DNA of 64,000 nt from Clostridia bacterium (GTDB taxonomy: Bacteria > Bacillota > Clostridia > Oscillospirales > Acutalibacteraceae): NCBI GenBank assembly GCA_900766585.1, contig CAAFVV010000030.1, positions 1 to 64,000 on the forward strand, read 5' to 3'. Made by a program: the position numbers and the translations under genes. Below, piece after piece: positions 1 through 6,929 of the stretch. Each line of letters begins with the position of its first letter. The stretch's first letter is position 1. Below the pieces are notes generated by a model. That model ran no database searches and was not told where the DNA came from. It saw nothing but the letters and a program-made list of their open reading frames with translations.

Positions 1-102
1 AGATAACAGCCCCTTTGCCTTTAAGGAAAGCTCCTTATTGCGTAAGTGGTGGTTGCTCATTACGGTGTAGCCTGTGTTGCGTTCCACACGGAAAACTGCC
101 AT
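1..102 (-). CDS. Replication initiator / helix-turn-helix protein of a clostridial integrative element (N-terminal 34 codons)
   Basis: Only the first 34 codons are present; the gene continues beyond the left edge. The peptide starts MAVFRVERNTGYTVMSNHHL and goes on with an RNKELSLKAKGLLS-type stretch. This is the very conserved start of RepA/DnaD-like replication initiator proteins on clostridial integrative and conjugative elements, where they are thought to start replication of the excised circle. An AAAGGAG-type ribosome binding site lies just upstream of the ATG at 102-100. The family call rests on this N-terminus alone. No DnaD domain can be seen, so the exact subfamily is open. Confidence 0.7.
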   Translation of the reverse strand, partial: MAVFRVERNTGYTVMSNHHLRNKELSLKAKGLLS

Positions 103-126
103 AGCTTCATCACTCCTTTTTGTGGA

Positions 127-244
127 TTTGTTACGCAGTAGAACGGCGATTTTGAGGGTTTAGGTATAAATCCCTTGCCGCATGAAAAACGCACCCGCAA
201 AGCCGCTTATATCAAGGCTTTTTCAGCCCCTACTGCGTAACAAA
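127..244. repeat. 15-bp perfect inverted repeat upstream of the partial replication gene
   Basis: Bases 127-141 (TTTGTTACGCAGTAG) and 230-244 (CTACTGCGTAACAAA) are exact reverse complements separated by 88 bases. The left arm is 25 bases upstream of the replication-initiator start. It could be a regulator or initiator binding site of the element, or part of its origin. Nothing in the window decides between these. Confidence 0.7.
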
Positions 245-250
245 GGGCAT

Positions 251-298
251 GAAAAAAGCGGCGTTCCTGTTCTTCCATGTGGAAGTGAGAAACGCCGC
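251..298 (-). terminator. Rho-independent terminator, leftward
   Basis: Arms GCGGCGTT (258-265) and AACGCCGC (291-298), with a further TTCC/GGAA pairing inside, form a long hairpin. Read leftward it is followed by a run of six T (complement of 252-257). It would stop leftward transcription arriving from the cotJ side before the element's first gene. Confidence 0.65.
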
Positions 299-325
299 CT
301 ATGCGGTACGTTTTGTTTGAAAACA

Positions 326-439
326 GCTTGTCCTATCGTTATTTTGTGGCAAGTTGTTCTTATGATAACGCAGCGTGAGAAAACTTGTCCTACAAAAAAT
401 GTAGTGTTTCTGCGGGTTTTCAGCTACGTTGTTCTTATG
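326..439. repeat. Four imperfect direct repeats at the element end
   Basis: The motif TTGT(C/T)CT(T)A(T/C) occurs at 328-336, 354-363, 385-393 and 429-438. The second and fourth copies share the 12-mer GTTGTTCTTATG (353-364 and 428-439). The last copy lies at the cotJC junction. Regularly repeated short motifs at the end of an integrative element usually bind the arm-type domain of the integrase or its excision factor; that role is inferred. Confidence 0.6.
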
Positions 440-857
440 CAGTCGTACCATCTGCTGCCAGATCTTCGTTGAGGTCGGCCAGTACGTCGCCCTTTACGCC
501 GATATATTCCGCCCGCCACGGAATACCGGCAGCGGCGACGGGGTATACTCCTGCCGTGTGATCCACAAAATAGGGGGCAAATCCGCCCGCCAGAATTTGC
601 TCCGGCGTCAGATCGCGCGTGAGCTGCTGTACTATGGCGCTGATCATTTCCAGATGAGCCAGCTCCTCTGTGCCGATATCGGTCAGCAGACCCTTCAGTT
701 CATTGTAGGGCATGGAGAAACGTTGACTCAAATAACGCAGCGAAGCACCGAGCTCGCCATCCGGACCTCCATATTGACTGATGATTAGCTGCGCAATGCG
801 CGGGTCTGTGCGGCGGATACGCACAGGGTACTGCAGTTTCTTTTCATATTGCCACAT
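435..857 (-). pseudogene. cotJC: Spore coat protein CotJC, 3' end replaced by mobile element
   Basis: CotJC is a manganese-catalase-like protein of the spore coat, made in the mother cell. The frame from ATG 857 (GGGAG site upstream) gives 140 residues, against about 190 in the family. The N-terminal two thirds are intact, including Glu35 and the EELAHLE helix (64-70) that supplies metal ligands. After DLNEDLAA the family would continue with an EQKAR-type helix, but here the frame reads DGTTA and stops inside element sequence. The C-terminal helix with the remaining metal ligands is therefore missing. The product is probably inactive as a catalase, though it may still fold partly. It is the third gene of cotJA-cotJB-cotJC. 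Confidence 0.85.
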
Positions 858-873
858 ACTGTTTTTTCTCCCT

Positions 874-1128
874 TCAGCATTCCCAGGGCCACGGAGAATC
901 GATCCAGTTCCAGCAATCGCCGGCGGTCTCATTTGCCGTGACGGTATACGGGCCGAAGCAGCGTTCATATTCTGCAATCTTCTCTGCCCGTTGTGTGCGG
1001 TATTCTTTAAACAGGTTCAGCGCCTCCGTGCAGCGGGGATGCGTATCAAGGTACAGATTCAGATCGGTCATGGCAAAATCCAGCGCATTGATCTGATTCA
1101 GCACGGCGCTGCGGTTGTTATTTTCCAC
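874..1128 (-). CDS. cotJB: Spore coat peptide assembly protein CotJB
   Basis: This 84-residue protein has the CotJB signature: a helical N-terminus (LNQINALDFAMTDLNLYLDT), a central EYR segment, and a C-terminal aromatic tail ending WNWIDSPWPWEC. CotJB helps deposit the CotJ proteins in the inner coat of the spore. Translation most likely starts at GTG 1128 behind AGGAGG. The gene overlaps cotJA by 11 bases and lies 16 bases ahead of cotJC, so the three form one operon, normally under mother-cell sigma-E control. Confidence 0.9.
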   Translation of the reverse strand: MENNNRSAVLNQINALDFAMTDLNLYLDTHPRCTEALNLFKEYRTQRAEKIAEYERCFGPYTVTANETAGDCWNWIDSPWPWEC

Positions 1129-1378
1129 GGCACATGCCTCCTGTCAATAACGGCTTATCCAGATCGGCAAAAATGGTTCCGCGGCAAAATCCCGCCGCAG
1201 GCTCATAGATGTTCTGGAATTCCTGCATGGCGATATACACAATAGCGGTAAGGGGAACGCGTACATGCGTGCAATCCGTTGTTTCCGGTGATCGCTGTGC
1301 GGGAGTTCCCATATTTCCCGAACGGGAATTGCGGCCGCATCCGCAATTGCAGCCGCAGCGAGTGGATTGTCTTTCCAA
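1118..1378 (-). CDS. cotJA: Spore coat associated protein CotJA
   Basis: This 86-residue protein opens the cotJ operon. Its C-terminal half (MQEFQNIYEP, then GFCRGTIFADLDKPLL) is the conserved CotJA module. The N-terminus is short and cysteine/arginine-rich (RCGCNCGCGR), as expected for a coat protein. The start is TTG 1378, with GGAG nine bases upstream. About 57 bases upstream, the complement of 1435-1442 reads CATATACT, which resembles a sigma-E -10 element. No good -35 was found, so the promoter is only suggested. Confidence 0.85.
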   Translation of the reverse strand: MERQSTRCGCNCGCGRNSRSGNMGTPAQRSPETTDCTHVRVPLTAIVYIAMQEFQNIYEPAAGFCRGTIFADLDKPLLTGGMCRGK

Positions 1379-1480
1379 AACGGATTCTCCTTTTTGATAG
1401 AATCGGCTCCCGTGTTTACAGGGGCTTCAACCACAGTATATGCGTTTTGCGGAAAAGCGGTGAAAGTCTGGCGGGAATGC

Positions 1481-1509
1481 TTGATTTTAAAGAAAAAATG
1501 TGCTATAGT
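1481..1509 (+). promoter_or_regulatory. Sigma-A type promoter of the aminotransferase locus
   Basis: The -35 TTGATT (1481-1486) and -10 TATAGT (1504-1509) are separated by 17 bases. They lie about 37 bases ahead of the aminotransferase ATG, whose GGAAGG ribosome binding site is at about 1531-1539. Confidence 0.65.
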
Positions 1510-1546
1510 ATGTCTGTTAACCGGAAAAAGGAAGGAAGGTTTTTGT

Positions 1547-2800
1547 ATGAATACGGCCCCCTTTGAAAAATATGAATCCAATGTCCGTTCCTACTGCCGC
1601 AGCTTTCCGACGGTGTTTACCAAGGCGAGCGGCGCAATCATGACAGATGAAAACGGGAAAGAGTATATCGACTTTTTTGCCGGAGCCGGTGCGCTTAACT
1701 ATGGGCATAATCCCCACGAAATCACGGAAAAGCTGATCGACTACATGCGCGGCGACGGCATTATGCACTCCATGGATATGTACACCGCGCCGAAGCGTGA
1801 ATTTCTGGAGTTTTTTGAGGAAAAAATCCTGCGTCCGCGCGGGCTTGACTACCGTGTGCAATTTGCCGGTCCGACTGGCACCAATGCGGTCGAGGCGGCG
1901 CTCAAGCTGGCGCGGAAGGTGAAGAAGCGCGAGAACGTGTTTGCGCTGATGGGCGCGTTCCACGGCATGACGATCGGCTCGCTTGCGCTGACGACGGATC
2001 GCGATTCGCGCGCGGGCGCCGGACAGTGCCTGCCGAACGTGACGCATGTTCCTGCGCCCTATATGTTCCCCGAGCTGGACACGATCGCGTATATCGAGCG
2101 GCTGCTGACGGACGACCATTCCGGCGTGGAAAAGCCTGCGGCGTTTGTGCTGGAGACAGTGCAGGCGGACGGCGGTATTTATCCTTTAGATGCTGAATGG
2201 CTGCGCCGCCTGCGCGAGCTGTGCGACCGCCACGATATTCTGATGATCGTGGACGATATTCAGGTCGGCTGCGCCCGGACGGGGACGTATTTCTCCTTTG
2301 AGCGCGCCGGTATCGTGCCGGATATGGTCACGATGTCGAAATCCATCGGCGGCTGCGGTATGCCGATGGCGCTGGTGCTGATGAAGCCGGAGCTGGACAT
2401 CTGGTCGCCCGGCGAGCACAGCGGCACCTTCCGCGGGAATCAGCTGTCCATGGTGGCAGCCAAGGCCGGACTGGAATATATGCTCGATCATCACATTGAG
2501 GAGCAGGTGAAGAAAAAAGAGGCAATCGTGCGCGATTTTCTGGAGCGCGAGATCTGCCCGCTTGACAAACGGATCAGCTTCCGCGGCATCGGCCTGATCT
2601 GGGGCGTGGACTTTTCCGCCTTTGAGGGTGACATGACCAAGCCGTTGATCGCCGCCTGCTTTAAAAACGGGCTGATTGCGGAGCGCGTCGGCCGCAGCAA
2701 TAATGTGCTGAAGCTGATGCCGCCGCTGATGATCGAGGAGGATGTGCTGCTTGAGGGGCTTCGCCGTCTGAAGCAGTCCGTCATCGAGATCCTGGAATAA
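1547..2800 (+). CDS. ectB: Diaminobutyrate--2-oxoglutarate aminotransferase (EctB type)
   Basis: This is a 417-residue fold-type I, PLP-dependent class III aminotransferase. Family members convert aspartate 4-semialdehyde and glutamate to L-2,4-diaminobutyrate. The phosphate-binding GTNAVEAALK (111-120), the DDIQ cofactor aspartate (236-239) and the PLP lysine in MSKS (Lys265) are all present, and length matches EctB. No ectA, ectC or siderophore synthetase lies nearby. Instead an ATP-grasp gene follows after 12 bases and a MATE exporter after that. Diaminobutyrate is therefore probably a building block for something other than ectoine. An ornithine- or acetylornithine-type specificity is less likely but not excluded. 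Confidence 0.85.
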   Translation: MNTAPFEKYESNVRSYCRSFPTVFTKASGAIMTDENGKEYIDFFAGAGALNYGHNPHEITEKLIDYMRGDGIMHSMDMYTAPKREFLEFFEEKILRPRGLDYRVQFAGPTGTNAVEAALKLARKVKKRENVFALMGAFHGMTIGSLALTTDRDSRAGAGQCLPNVTHVPAPYMFPELDTIAYIERLLTDDHSGVEKPAAFVLETVQADGGIYPLDAEWLRRLRELCDRHDILMIVDDIQVGCARTGTYFSFERAGIVPDMVTMSKSIGGCGMPMALVLMKPELDIWSPGEHSGTFRGNQLSMVAAKAGLEYMLDHHIEEQVKKKEAIVRDFLEREICPLDKRISFRGIGLIWGVDFSAFEGDMTKPLIAACFKNGLIAERVGRSNNVLKLMPPLMIEEDVLLEGLRRLKQSVIEILE

Positions 2801-2812
2801 GGGAGAAATACT

Positions 2813-3829
2813 GTGCAGAGCTTTCGGTATATCCGCCGTATCCTGATGGGAGCGAGCTTCAAGCGCCTCCACACCGTGATCGGCCGGGTAAAGGAAAAAT
2901 GCGGGCAGAATCGGGTGTATACCTTTTTCGATATGCTCGTTTGTGCCGTGCGTTACGGCGCGGGGTATCACGACTACCTCATTTTCGGGTTTTATGCTAT
3001 GAACGCCCGCCAGCGGGATACCTATATGACCCGTGTGCGTAATAAGCGCTTGATCGAGCTGGTCAACGACCCGGCCTATGAGCATATTTTCACCCATAAA
3101 AACGAGTTTGACAAGCGGTTTTCCGCTTATCTCGGCCGCGAATTTATGGATCTGGCCGAGGCGACCCCGGAGTCGTTTGCCGCGTTTATGGCGGATAAGG
3201 ACGTGATCTTTGCCAAGCCGAACGTGGGGGAGAGCGGCAAAGGGATCGAAAAGCTGGAGAAAAGCCGGTTTGCCGACCTCGACGAGATGTATGCCTATGT
3301 CACGACGCCCGAGCACAATTTCGGTGTTATCGAGCAGCAGCTTGTGCAGCACCCCGATCTCAACACGCTGTATCCGCTCGCGATCAATTCCTACCGCATC
3401 GTGACGCTCGTCGCGGACGGCGTGGCGCACTGTGCCTATGCCGTTTCCAAGAGCGGAAACGAGGGTAAATACGTCGACAATATGGAAAACAGCGGCATTT
3501 GCTGCCCGATCGACCAGGAGACCGGAAAAATTGCCGGCTGTGCCCATACCTCTGCACTCATCAACTATGACGTACACCCGTACACGGGTGTAAAGCTTGT
3601 GGGCTTTGCACTGCCGTTTGTGAAGGAGTCGGTCGAGCTGGCGAAAAAAGCGGCGATGGAGGTCCCGCAGATCCGCTATGTCGGATGGGATGTCTGCGTG
3701 ACACCGGACGGCCCTGCCATTATCGAGGGCAATGTGTACCCCGGCTATGATTTCTGGCAGCTGCCTGAGCACACGCCGGATAAGATCGGTCTGTATCCCT
3801 ATTATAAATCGCTGGTTCCCGAGCTGTAA
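2813..3829 (+). CDS. ATP-grasp protein of the sugar-transfer-associated family
   Basis: This 338-residue protein starts at GTG 2813, with GGGAG overlapping the aminotransferase stop. It resembles the ATPgrasp_ST family (PF14397), which is usually found in polysaccharide or small-molecule clusters. ATP-grasp features are visible: the lysine-glycine loop AKPNVGESGKGI (134-145), SYRIVTL (193-199), and metal-binding Asp293 (GWDVCVT) and Glu305/Asn307 (IIEGN). Such enzymes activate a carboxylate with ATP and join it to an amine or thiol. Here the neighbouring aminotransferase could supply the diamine; that link is inferred. There is no signal peptide, so it acts in the cytoplasm. Confidence 0.75.
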   Translation: MQSFRYIRRILMGASFKRLHTVIGRVKEKCGQNRVYTFFDMLVCAVRYGAGYHDYLIFGFYAMNARQRDTYMTRVRNKRLIELVNDPAYEHIFTHKNEFDKRFSAYLGREFMDLAEATPESFAAFMADKDVIFAKPNVGESGKGIEKLEKSRFADLDEMYAYVTTPEHNFGVIEQQLVQHPDLNTLYPLAINSYRIVTLVADGVAHCAYAVSKSGNEGKYVDNMENSGICCPIDQETGKIAGCAHTSALINYDVHPYTGVKLVGFALPFVKESVELAKKAAMEVPQIRYVGWDVCVTPDGPAIIEGNVYPGYDFWQLPEHTPDKIGLYPYYKSLVPEL

Positions 3830-3864
3830 CCGTTTTCGAAGAGAACAAAGCTGTATAACCCCTA

Positions 3865-3896
3865 CGGCACGCCGTCTGCGTCTGCACGGTGTGCCG
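3865..3896 (+). terminator. Hairpin between ATP-grasp gene and MATE gene, possible weak terminator
   Basis: Arms 3865-3875 and 3886-3896 pair over 11 bases with one G-U and a ten-base loop. The following CTTCATTTTA is only loosely T-rich, so it may attenuate rather than end transcription into the exporter gene. Confidence 0.4.
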
Positions 3897-3928
3897 CTTC
3901 ATTTTATCTGTTAAAGGAGGCCGTGGCG

Positions 3929-3964
3929 ATGCCGCGGAACATATATGCGTATTCAATTGTCTGA
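3929..3964 (+). CDS. Possible 11-codon leader peptide overlapping the MATE start
   Basis: The best Shine-Dalgarno in the intergenic region, AAAGGAGG (3913-3920), is eight bases ahead of an ATG at 3929. That ATG opens an 11-codon frame (MPRNIYAYSIV) ending at 3964, out of frame with and overlapping the first seven MATE codons. The MATE ATG at 3945 has no good site of its own. Translational coupling through this mini-frame is inferred; chance is possible. Confidence 0.35.
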   Translation: MPRNIYAYSIV

Positions 3965-5279
3965 CCACTTTACCGTTAGCAAGCTGTTTCGCTTTACACT
4001 GCCGTCGATCCTGATGATGCTGTTTACCTCGATCTACGGCGTGGTAGACGGCTTCTTCGTGTCGAATTTTGCCGGAAAGACCGCCTTTGCCGCGATCAAT
4101 CTCGTGATGCCGTTTATTATGATTCTCGGCGGCATGGGGTTCATGATCGGCACGGGCGGCACGGCGCTGGTGTCCAAGATTATGGGCGAGGGAGAGCCGG
4201 AAAAAGCCAACCGCGTATTTTCCATGATGATCGGGTTTACGGCTGTTCTGGGCGTGATCCTGTCAGTCGTGGGCGCCGTGTTCATTCGCCCGGTCTCGCT
4301 CCTTTTGGGAGCGACCGCGGAGATGGTCGAGGACTGCGTGCTCTACGGCCGCATCGTCACGGCATTCACGGTGGCATTTATGCTGCAAAACGTGTTTCAG
4401 AGCTTCCTGATCGCGGCGGAAAAACCGAAGCTGGGACTGATCTCCACGGTTGCCGCCGGTGTGACCAATATGGTGCTGGATGCGGTGTTTGTCGGCGTGT
4501 TTCACTGGGGCATTGCGGGCGCCGCCGTGGCGACGGGTATCAGCCAGTGTGTGGGCGGTATCTATCCGCTGATCTATTTCCTGCGCCCGAATTCCAGCCG
4601 TCTGCGCCTTGTCCCGGCGCGTCCGGAGCCGCTTTTGCTGCTGAAGGCCTGCGCAAACGGCTCCTCCGAGCTGATGAGCAATATCTCCTCCTCGGTCGTC
4701 AGCATTGTCTATAATTTTCAGCTGCTTAAGTATATCGGCGAGGACGGTGTTTCGGCATACGGTGTGCTGATGTATGTGCAGTTTATTTTCGTGGCGATCT
4801 TCATCGGCTATTCTATCGGCTGCGCGCCGATTATCGGCTATCATTACGGCGCGGAAAATCATGATGAGCTGAAAAATATGCTGAAAAAAAGCTCCTGCCT
4901 GATGGGGGCAGGAGGGGTTATACTGACATTGGCGGCATTTTTGCTCGCCAAGCCGCTGGCGGCTGTATTTGTCGGCTATGACCCGACGCTGTTTGCGCTG
5001 ACGACGCATGCATTCCGCATCTTTTCGCTGGCATTTCTCTTTGCCGGCTTCAATATTTTTGCTTCCTCTTTCTTTACTGCGCTCAACAACGGCGCGGTGT
5101 CGGCGGCCATCTCTTTTCTGCGCACGATGCTGTTTCAGACCTCATCCGTTCTGATTCTGCCGCTTTTGGTAGGAATCGACGGCATCTGGTGGGCAATTGC
5201 TGCCGCCGAGGTGTTTGCCTTTGCCATTTCTCTGGCGTTTCTGTTTGCCGGGCGGCAGCGGTACGGCTATGCCGACTGA
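3945..5279 (+). CDS. MATE family efflux transporter
   Basis: This is a 444-residue polytopic membrane protein of the multi-antimicrobial extrusion family, with about 12 hydrophobic segments in two similar halves. The start segment (KLFRFTLPSI, then FTSIYGVVDGFFVSNF) is typical of clostridial MATE exporters and fixes the ATG at 3945. Family members exchange Na+ or H+ for organic cations or small metabolites. As the last gene behind the aminotransferase and ATP-grasp genes, it is the natural candidate to export their product, but the substrate cannot be read from sequence. Its start codon overlaps a short leader frame. Confidence 0.85.
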   Translation: MRIQLSDHFTVSKLFRFTLPSILMMLFTSIYGVVDGFFVSNFAGKTAFAAINLVMPFIMILGGMGFMIGTGGTALVSKIMGEGEPEKANRVFSMMIGFTAVLGVILSVVGAVFIRPVSLLLGATAEMVEDCVLYGRIVTAFTVAFMLQNVFQSFLIAAEKPKLGLISTVAAGVTNMVLDAVFVGVFHWGIAGAAVATGISQCVGGIYPLIYFLRPNSSRLRLVPARPEPLLLLKACANGSSELMSNISSSVVSIVYNFQLLKYIGEDGVSAYGVLMYVQFIFVAIFIGYSIGCAPIIGYHYGAENHDELKNMLKKSSCLMGAGGVILTLAAFLLAKPLAAVFVGYDPTLFALTTHAFRIFSLAFLFAGFNIFASSFFTALNNGAVSAAISFLRTMLFQTSSVLILPLLVGIDGIWWAIAAAEVFAFAISLAFLFAGRQRYGYAD

Positions 5280-5295
5280 ATAAAATGACCTGTCA

Positions 5296-5337
5296 AAAAC
5301 CGCCGCGCACTCCGAAAGGACGGTGCGCGGCGGTTTT
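5296..5337. terminator. Bidirectional terminator between convergent genes
   Basis: Arms 5296-5310 and 5323-5337 (AAAACCGCCGCGCAC and its complement) pair over 15 bases with a 12-base loop, giving a T-run in both directions. It separates the MATE gene from the leftward glycosyltransferase. Confidence 0.85.
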
Positions 5338-5353
5338 GTTCTGTATGCACGGT

Positions 5354-6313
5354 TCAGCGGTTTTGCTCGGAGCCATCCAGATATTCACGGATCAGATAGC
5401 GCGGACGCTGCTTGGTCTCCAGATAGACCTTGCCGATATATTCCCCGATGATGCCGATGGCGATCAACTGGATCCCGCCGATTGCCCAGACCGAGAACAT
5501 GATGCTTGTCCAGCCCGGTGTCACCTGACCGCGGCAGTATTGCACAAGCGAGTAGATCAGCATGGCAATGGAGATGAAGAACAGCAGCACACCGACCGAG
5601 AGAATCATGCGGATGGGTTTAATGCTCAGTGAGGTGATGCCCTCAAAGGCAAACGCCAGCATTTTTTTCAGCGGATATTTGCTCTCACCCGCAAAGCGTT
5701 CCTTGCGCTCGTAATACACGCAGTCGTGCCGATAGCCGACCATCGGGACGATGCCGCGCAGAAACAGATTGACCTCGCGGAATTCAGAAAGTCCCTCCAG
5801 AGCGCGGCGGCTCATCAGCCGGTAATCTGCATGGTTGAAAATCACTTCGACGCCGAAAGAACGCAGCAGGCGGTAGAATCCCTCGGCAGTCATCCGCTTG
5901 AATGCGGTGTCCTTTTTGCGGGAGGAACGCACGCCGTACACAATGTCGCAGCCGTCCTCGTATTTTTCCAGCATGGCGTCCACAGCGTCGATATCGTCCT
6001 GCAGATCGGCATCCATGGAAATCACACAGTCGGCGCGGTCGCGCACGGTCATCAGACCGGCAAGCAGGGCGTTTTGGTGTCCGCGGTTGCGGCTCAGGTC
6101 GATTCCCTGAACATGTGGATCCTCATGGTGATACTGCGTGATCAGCTCCCAGGTGCGGTCCTTTGAGCCGTCGTTGACAAAAACGATGCGGCTTTCATCG
6201 GACACGGCACCCGCGGCGGACAGCGTGTCCAGCTTTTTTCGCAGGCGCGACACCGTCTCCGGCAATACCTCCTGCTCGTTGTAGCAGGGAACGACAATAT
6301 ACAGTGTGGTCAT
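5354..6313 (-). CDS. Glycosyltransferase family 2, DPM1/GtrB type with C-terminal membrane segments
   Basis: This 319-residue enzyme has an N-terminal GT-A domain with VVPCYNEQEVL (residues 8-18), the VNDGSKDRTW nucleotide-binding stretch and the metal-binding DADLQDD motif near residue 100. Two C-terminal transmembrane helices lie at roughly 230-300. Proteins of this shape move a sugar from a nucleotide donor onto undecaprenyl phosphate at the membrane (GtrB/ArnC-like). No other cell-wall glycosylation gene is adjacent, so the sugar and acceptor polymer are unknown. It faces the MATE gene across a shared terminator. Confidence 0.85.
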   Translation of the reverse strand: MTTLYIVVPCYNEQEVLPETVSRLRKKLDTLSAAGAVSDESRIVFVNDGSKDRTWELITQYHHEDPHVQGIDLSRNRGHQNALLAGLMTVRDRADCVISMDADLQDDIDAVDAMLEKYEDGCDIVYGVRSSRKKDTAFKRMTAEGFYRLLRSFGVEVIFNHADYRLMSRRALEGLSEFREVNLFLRGIVPMVGYRHDCVYYERKERFAGESKYPLKKMLAFAFEGITSLSIKPIRMILSVGVLLFFISIAMLIYSLVQYCRGQVTPGWTSIMFSVWAIGGIQLIAIGIIGEYIGKVYLETKQRPRYLIREYLDGSEQNR

Positions 6314-6398
6314 AATGCCCCTCCTGATTGTACCGATTGCTTTTCAATCTATTGTATTGTATCAAAATCGGACAAAAAGGTCAAGAGGGGAGTAGACA

Positions 6399-6734
6399 TC
6401 AGCTCGTATAATCCTCCAGGAGGGATTCCAGCTCCCGGCGGCTTTGCGCGATCACGCCGCTTTTCAGCCGCAGCTGTTCTTCTTCCGGCAATGAAGCCAC
6501 GGAAACGTCATACAGCTCGCAGGGCTCGGGCGCGCCGGGCGCGAAAACGGCAAGCTGTCCATTCCAGACGCCGAGGATCCATCCGGCTTCACGCGCGGCG
6601 GACGAGACGTCGGATATATCGTTCAAACTTTCGGCAGGGGCAGACGGGGTCAGCCGGAGCATGAGGAGGATCCCGGTCAGAAGCAGAGCGATTCCGACGA
6701 CGAGACCGATGATCTTTCCGATGCAGTGGGACAA
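6399..6734 (-). CDS. BofC C-terminal domain-like membrane protein
   Basis: This 111-residue protein starts at TTG 6734 behind GGAATGA. A single N-terminal transmembrane segment (about residues 8-27) precedes an extracytoplasmic domain. The sequence WILGVWNGQLAVF, a LPEEEQ-type turn and the terminal LLEDYTS match the BofC C-terminal domain found in many clostridial sporulators. BofC in Bacillus slows the SpoIVB protease and so the sigma-K checkpoint. Whether this short clostridial form has the same job is not known. It is about 85 bases upstream of the glycosyltransferase in the same direction and could share its transcript. Confidence 0.65.
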   Translation of the reverse strand: MSHCIGKIIGLVVGIALLLTGILLMLRLTPSAPAESLNDISDVSSAAREAGWILGVWNGQLAVFAPGAPEPCELYDVSVASLPEEEQLRLKSGVIAQSRRELESLLEDYTS

Positions 6735-6862
6735 GATCGGTCATTCCTTTCCTTTTATGCTGTCCACAGTATGCACATAAAAGAGGGAAAATATACCGAT
6801 CAGGCGGCTGATCGTGCGTACCTTAGAACAGGAAAGCGGAAAGTCAAGCGTTTTGATGCAGG

Positions 6863-6905
6863 GTACACATTGAAAATTCGACAGTTGGTATGATATAATG
6901 TGTAC
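6863..6905 (+). promoter_or_regulatory. Promoter with flanking operator-like inverted repeat
   Basis: The -35 TTGAAA (6870-6875) and -10 TATAAT (6894-6899) are 18 bases apart and serve the gene at 6930. GTACACATT (6863-6871) and AATGTGTAC (6897-6905) are perfect inverted halves that overlap the -35 and -10 boxes. This is an arrangement expected for a dimeric repressor, but no regulator gene is adjacent. Confidence 0.6.
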
Positions 6906-6929
6906 ACACTGAAATGAGAGGAAAGAGAT

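Larger units (their letters stand above)
1..445. mobile_element. Terminal part of an integrative element, extending left of the window
   Basis: Three things point to the end of an integrative or conjugative element. A replication-initiator-type gene runs out of the window at base 1. A roughly 330-base non-coding stretch with inverted and direct repeats follows it. At about 435-452 the cotJC reading frame stops matching its family and runs into this sequence. The exact junction cannot be placed without the empty site; 435-452 is the plausible interval. An element of the Tn1549/CTn class is inferred only from the type of the partial gene. The recombinase is not in the window. Confidence 0.7.

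Noticed and set aside
1144..1581. Minus-strand frame of 145 codons over cotJA and the ectB promoter
   Set aside because: It overlaps cotJA in another frame and covers a promoter; no family likeness.
2186..3772. Long open frame on the minus strand (528 codons) opposite the aminotransferase and ATP-grasp genes
   Set aside because: It is histidine- and arginine-rich, matches no family and is fully opposite two well-supported genes; GC-rich codon bias leaves such antisense frames open.
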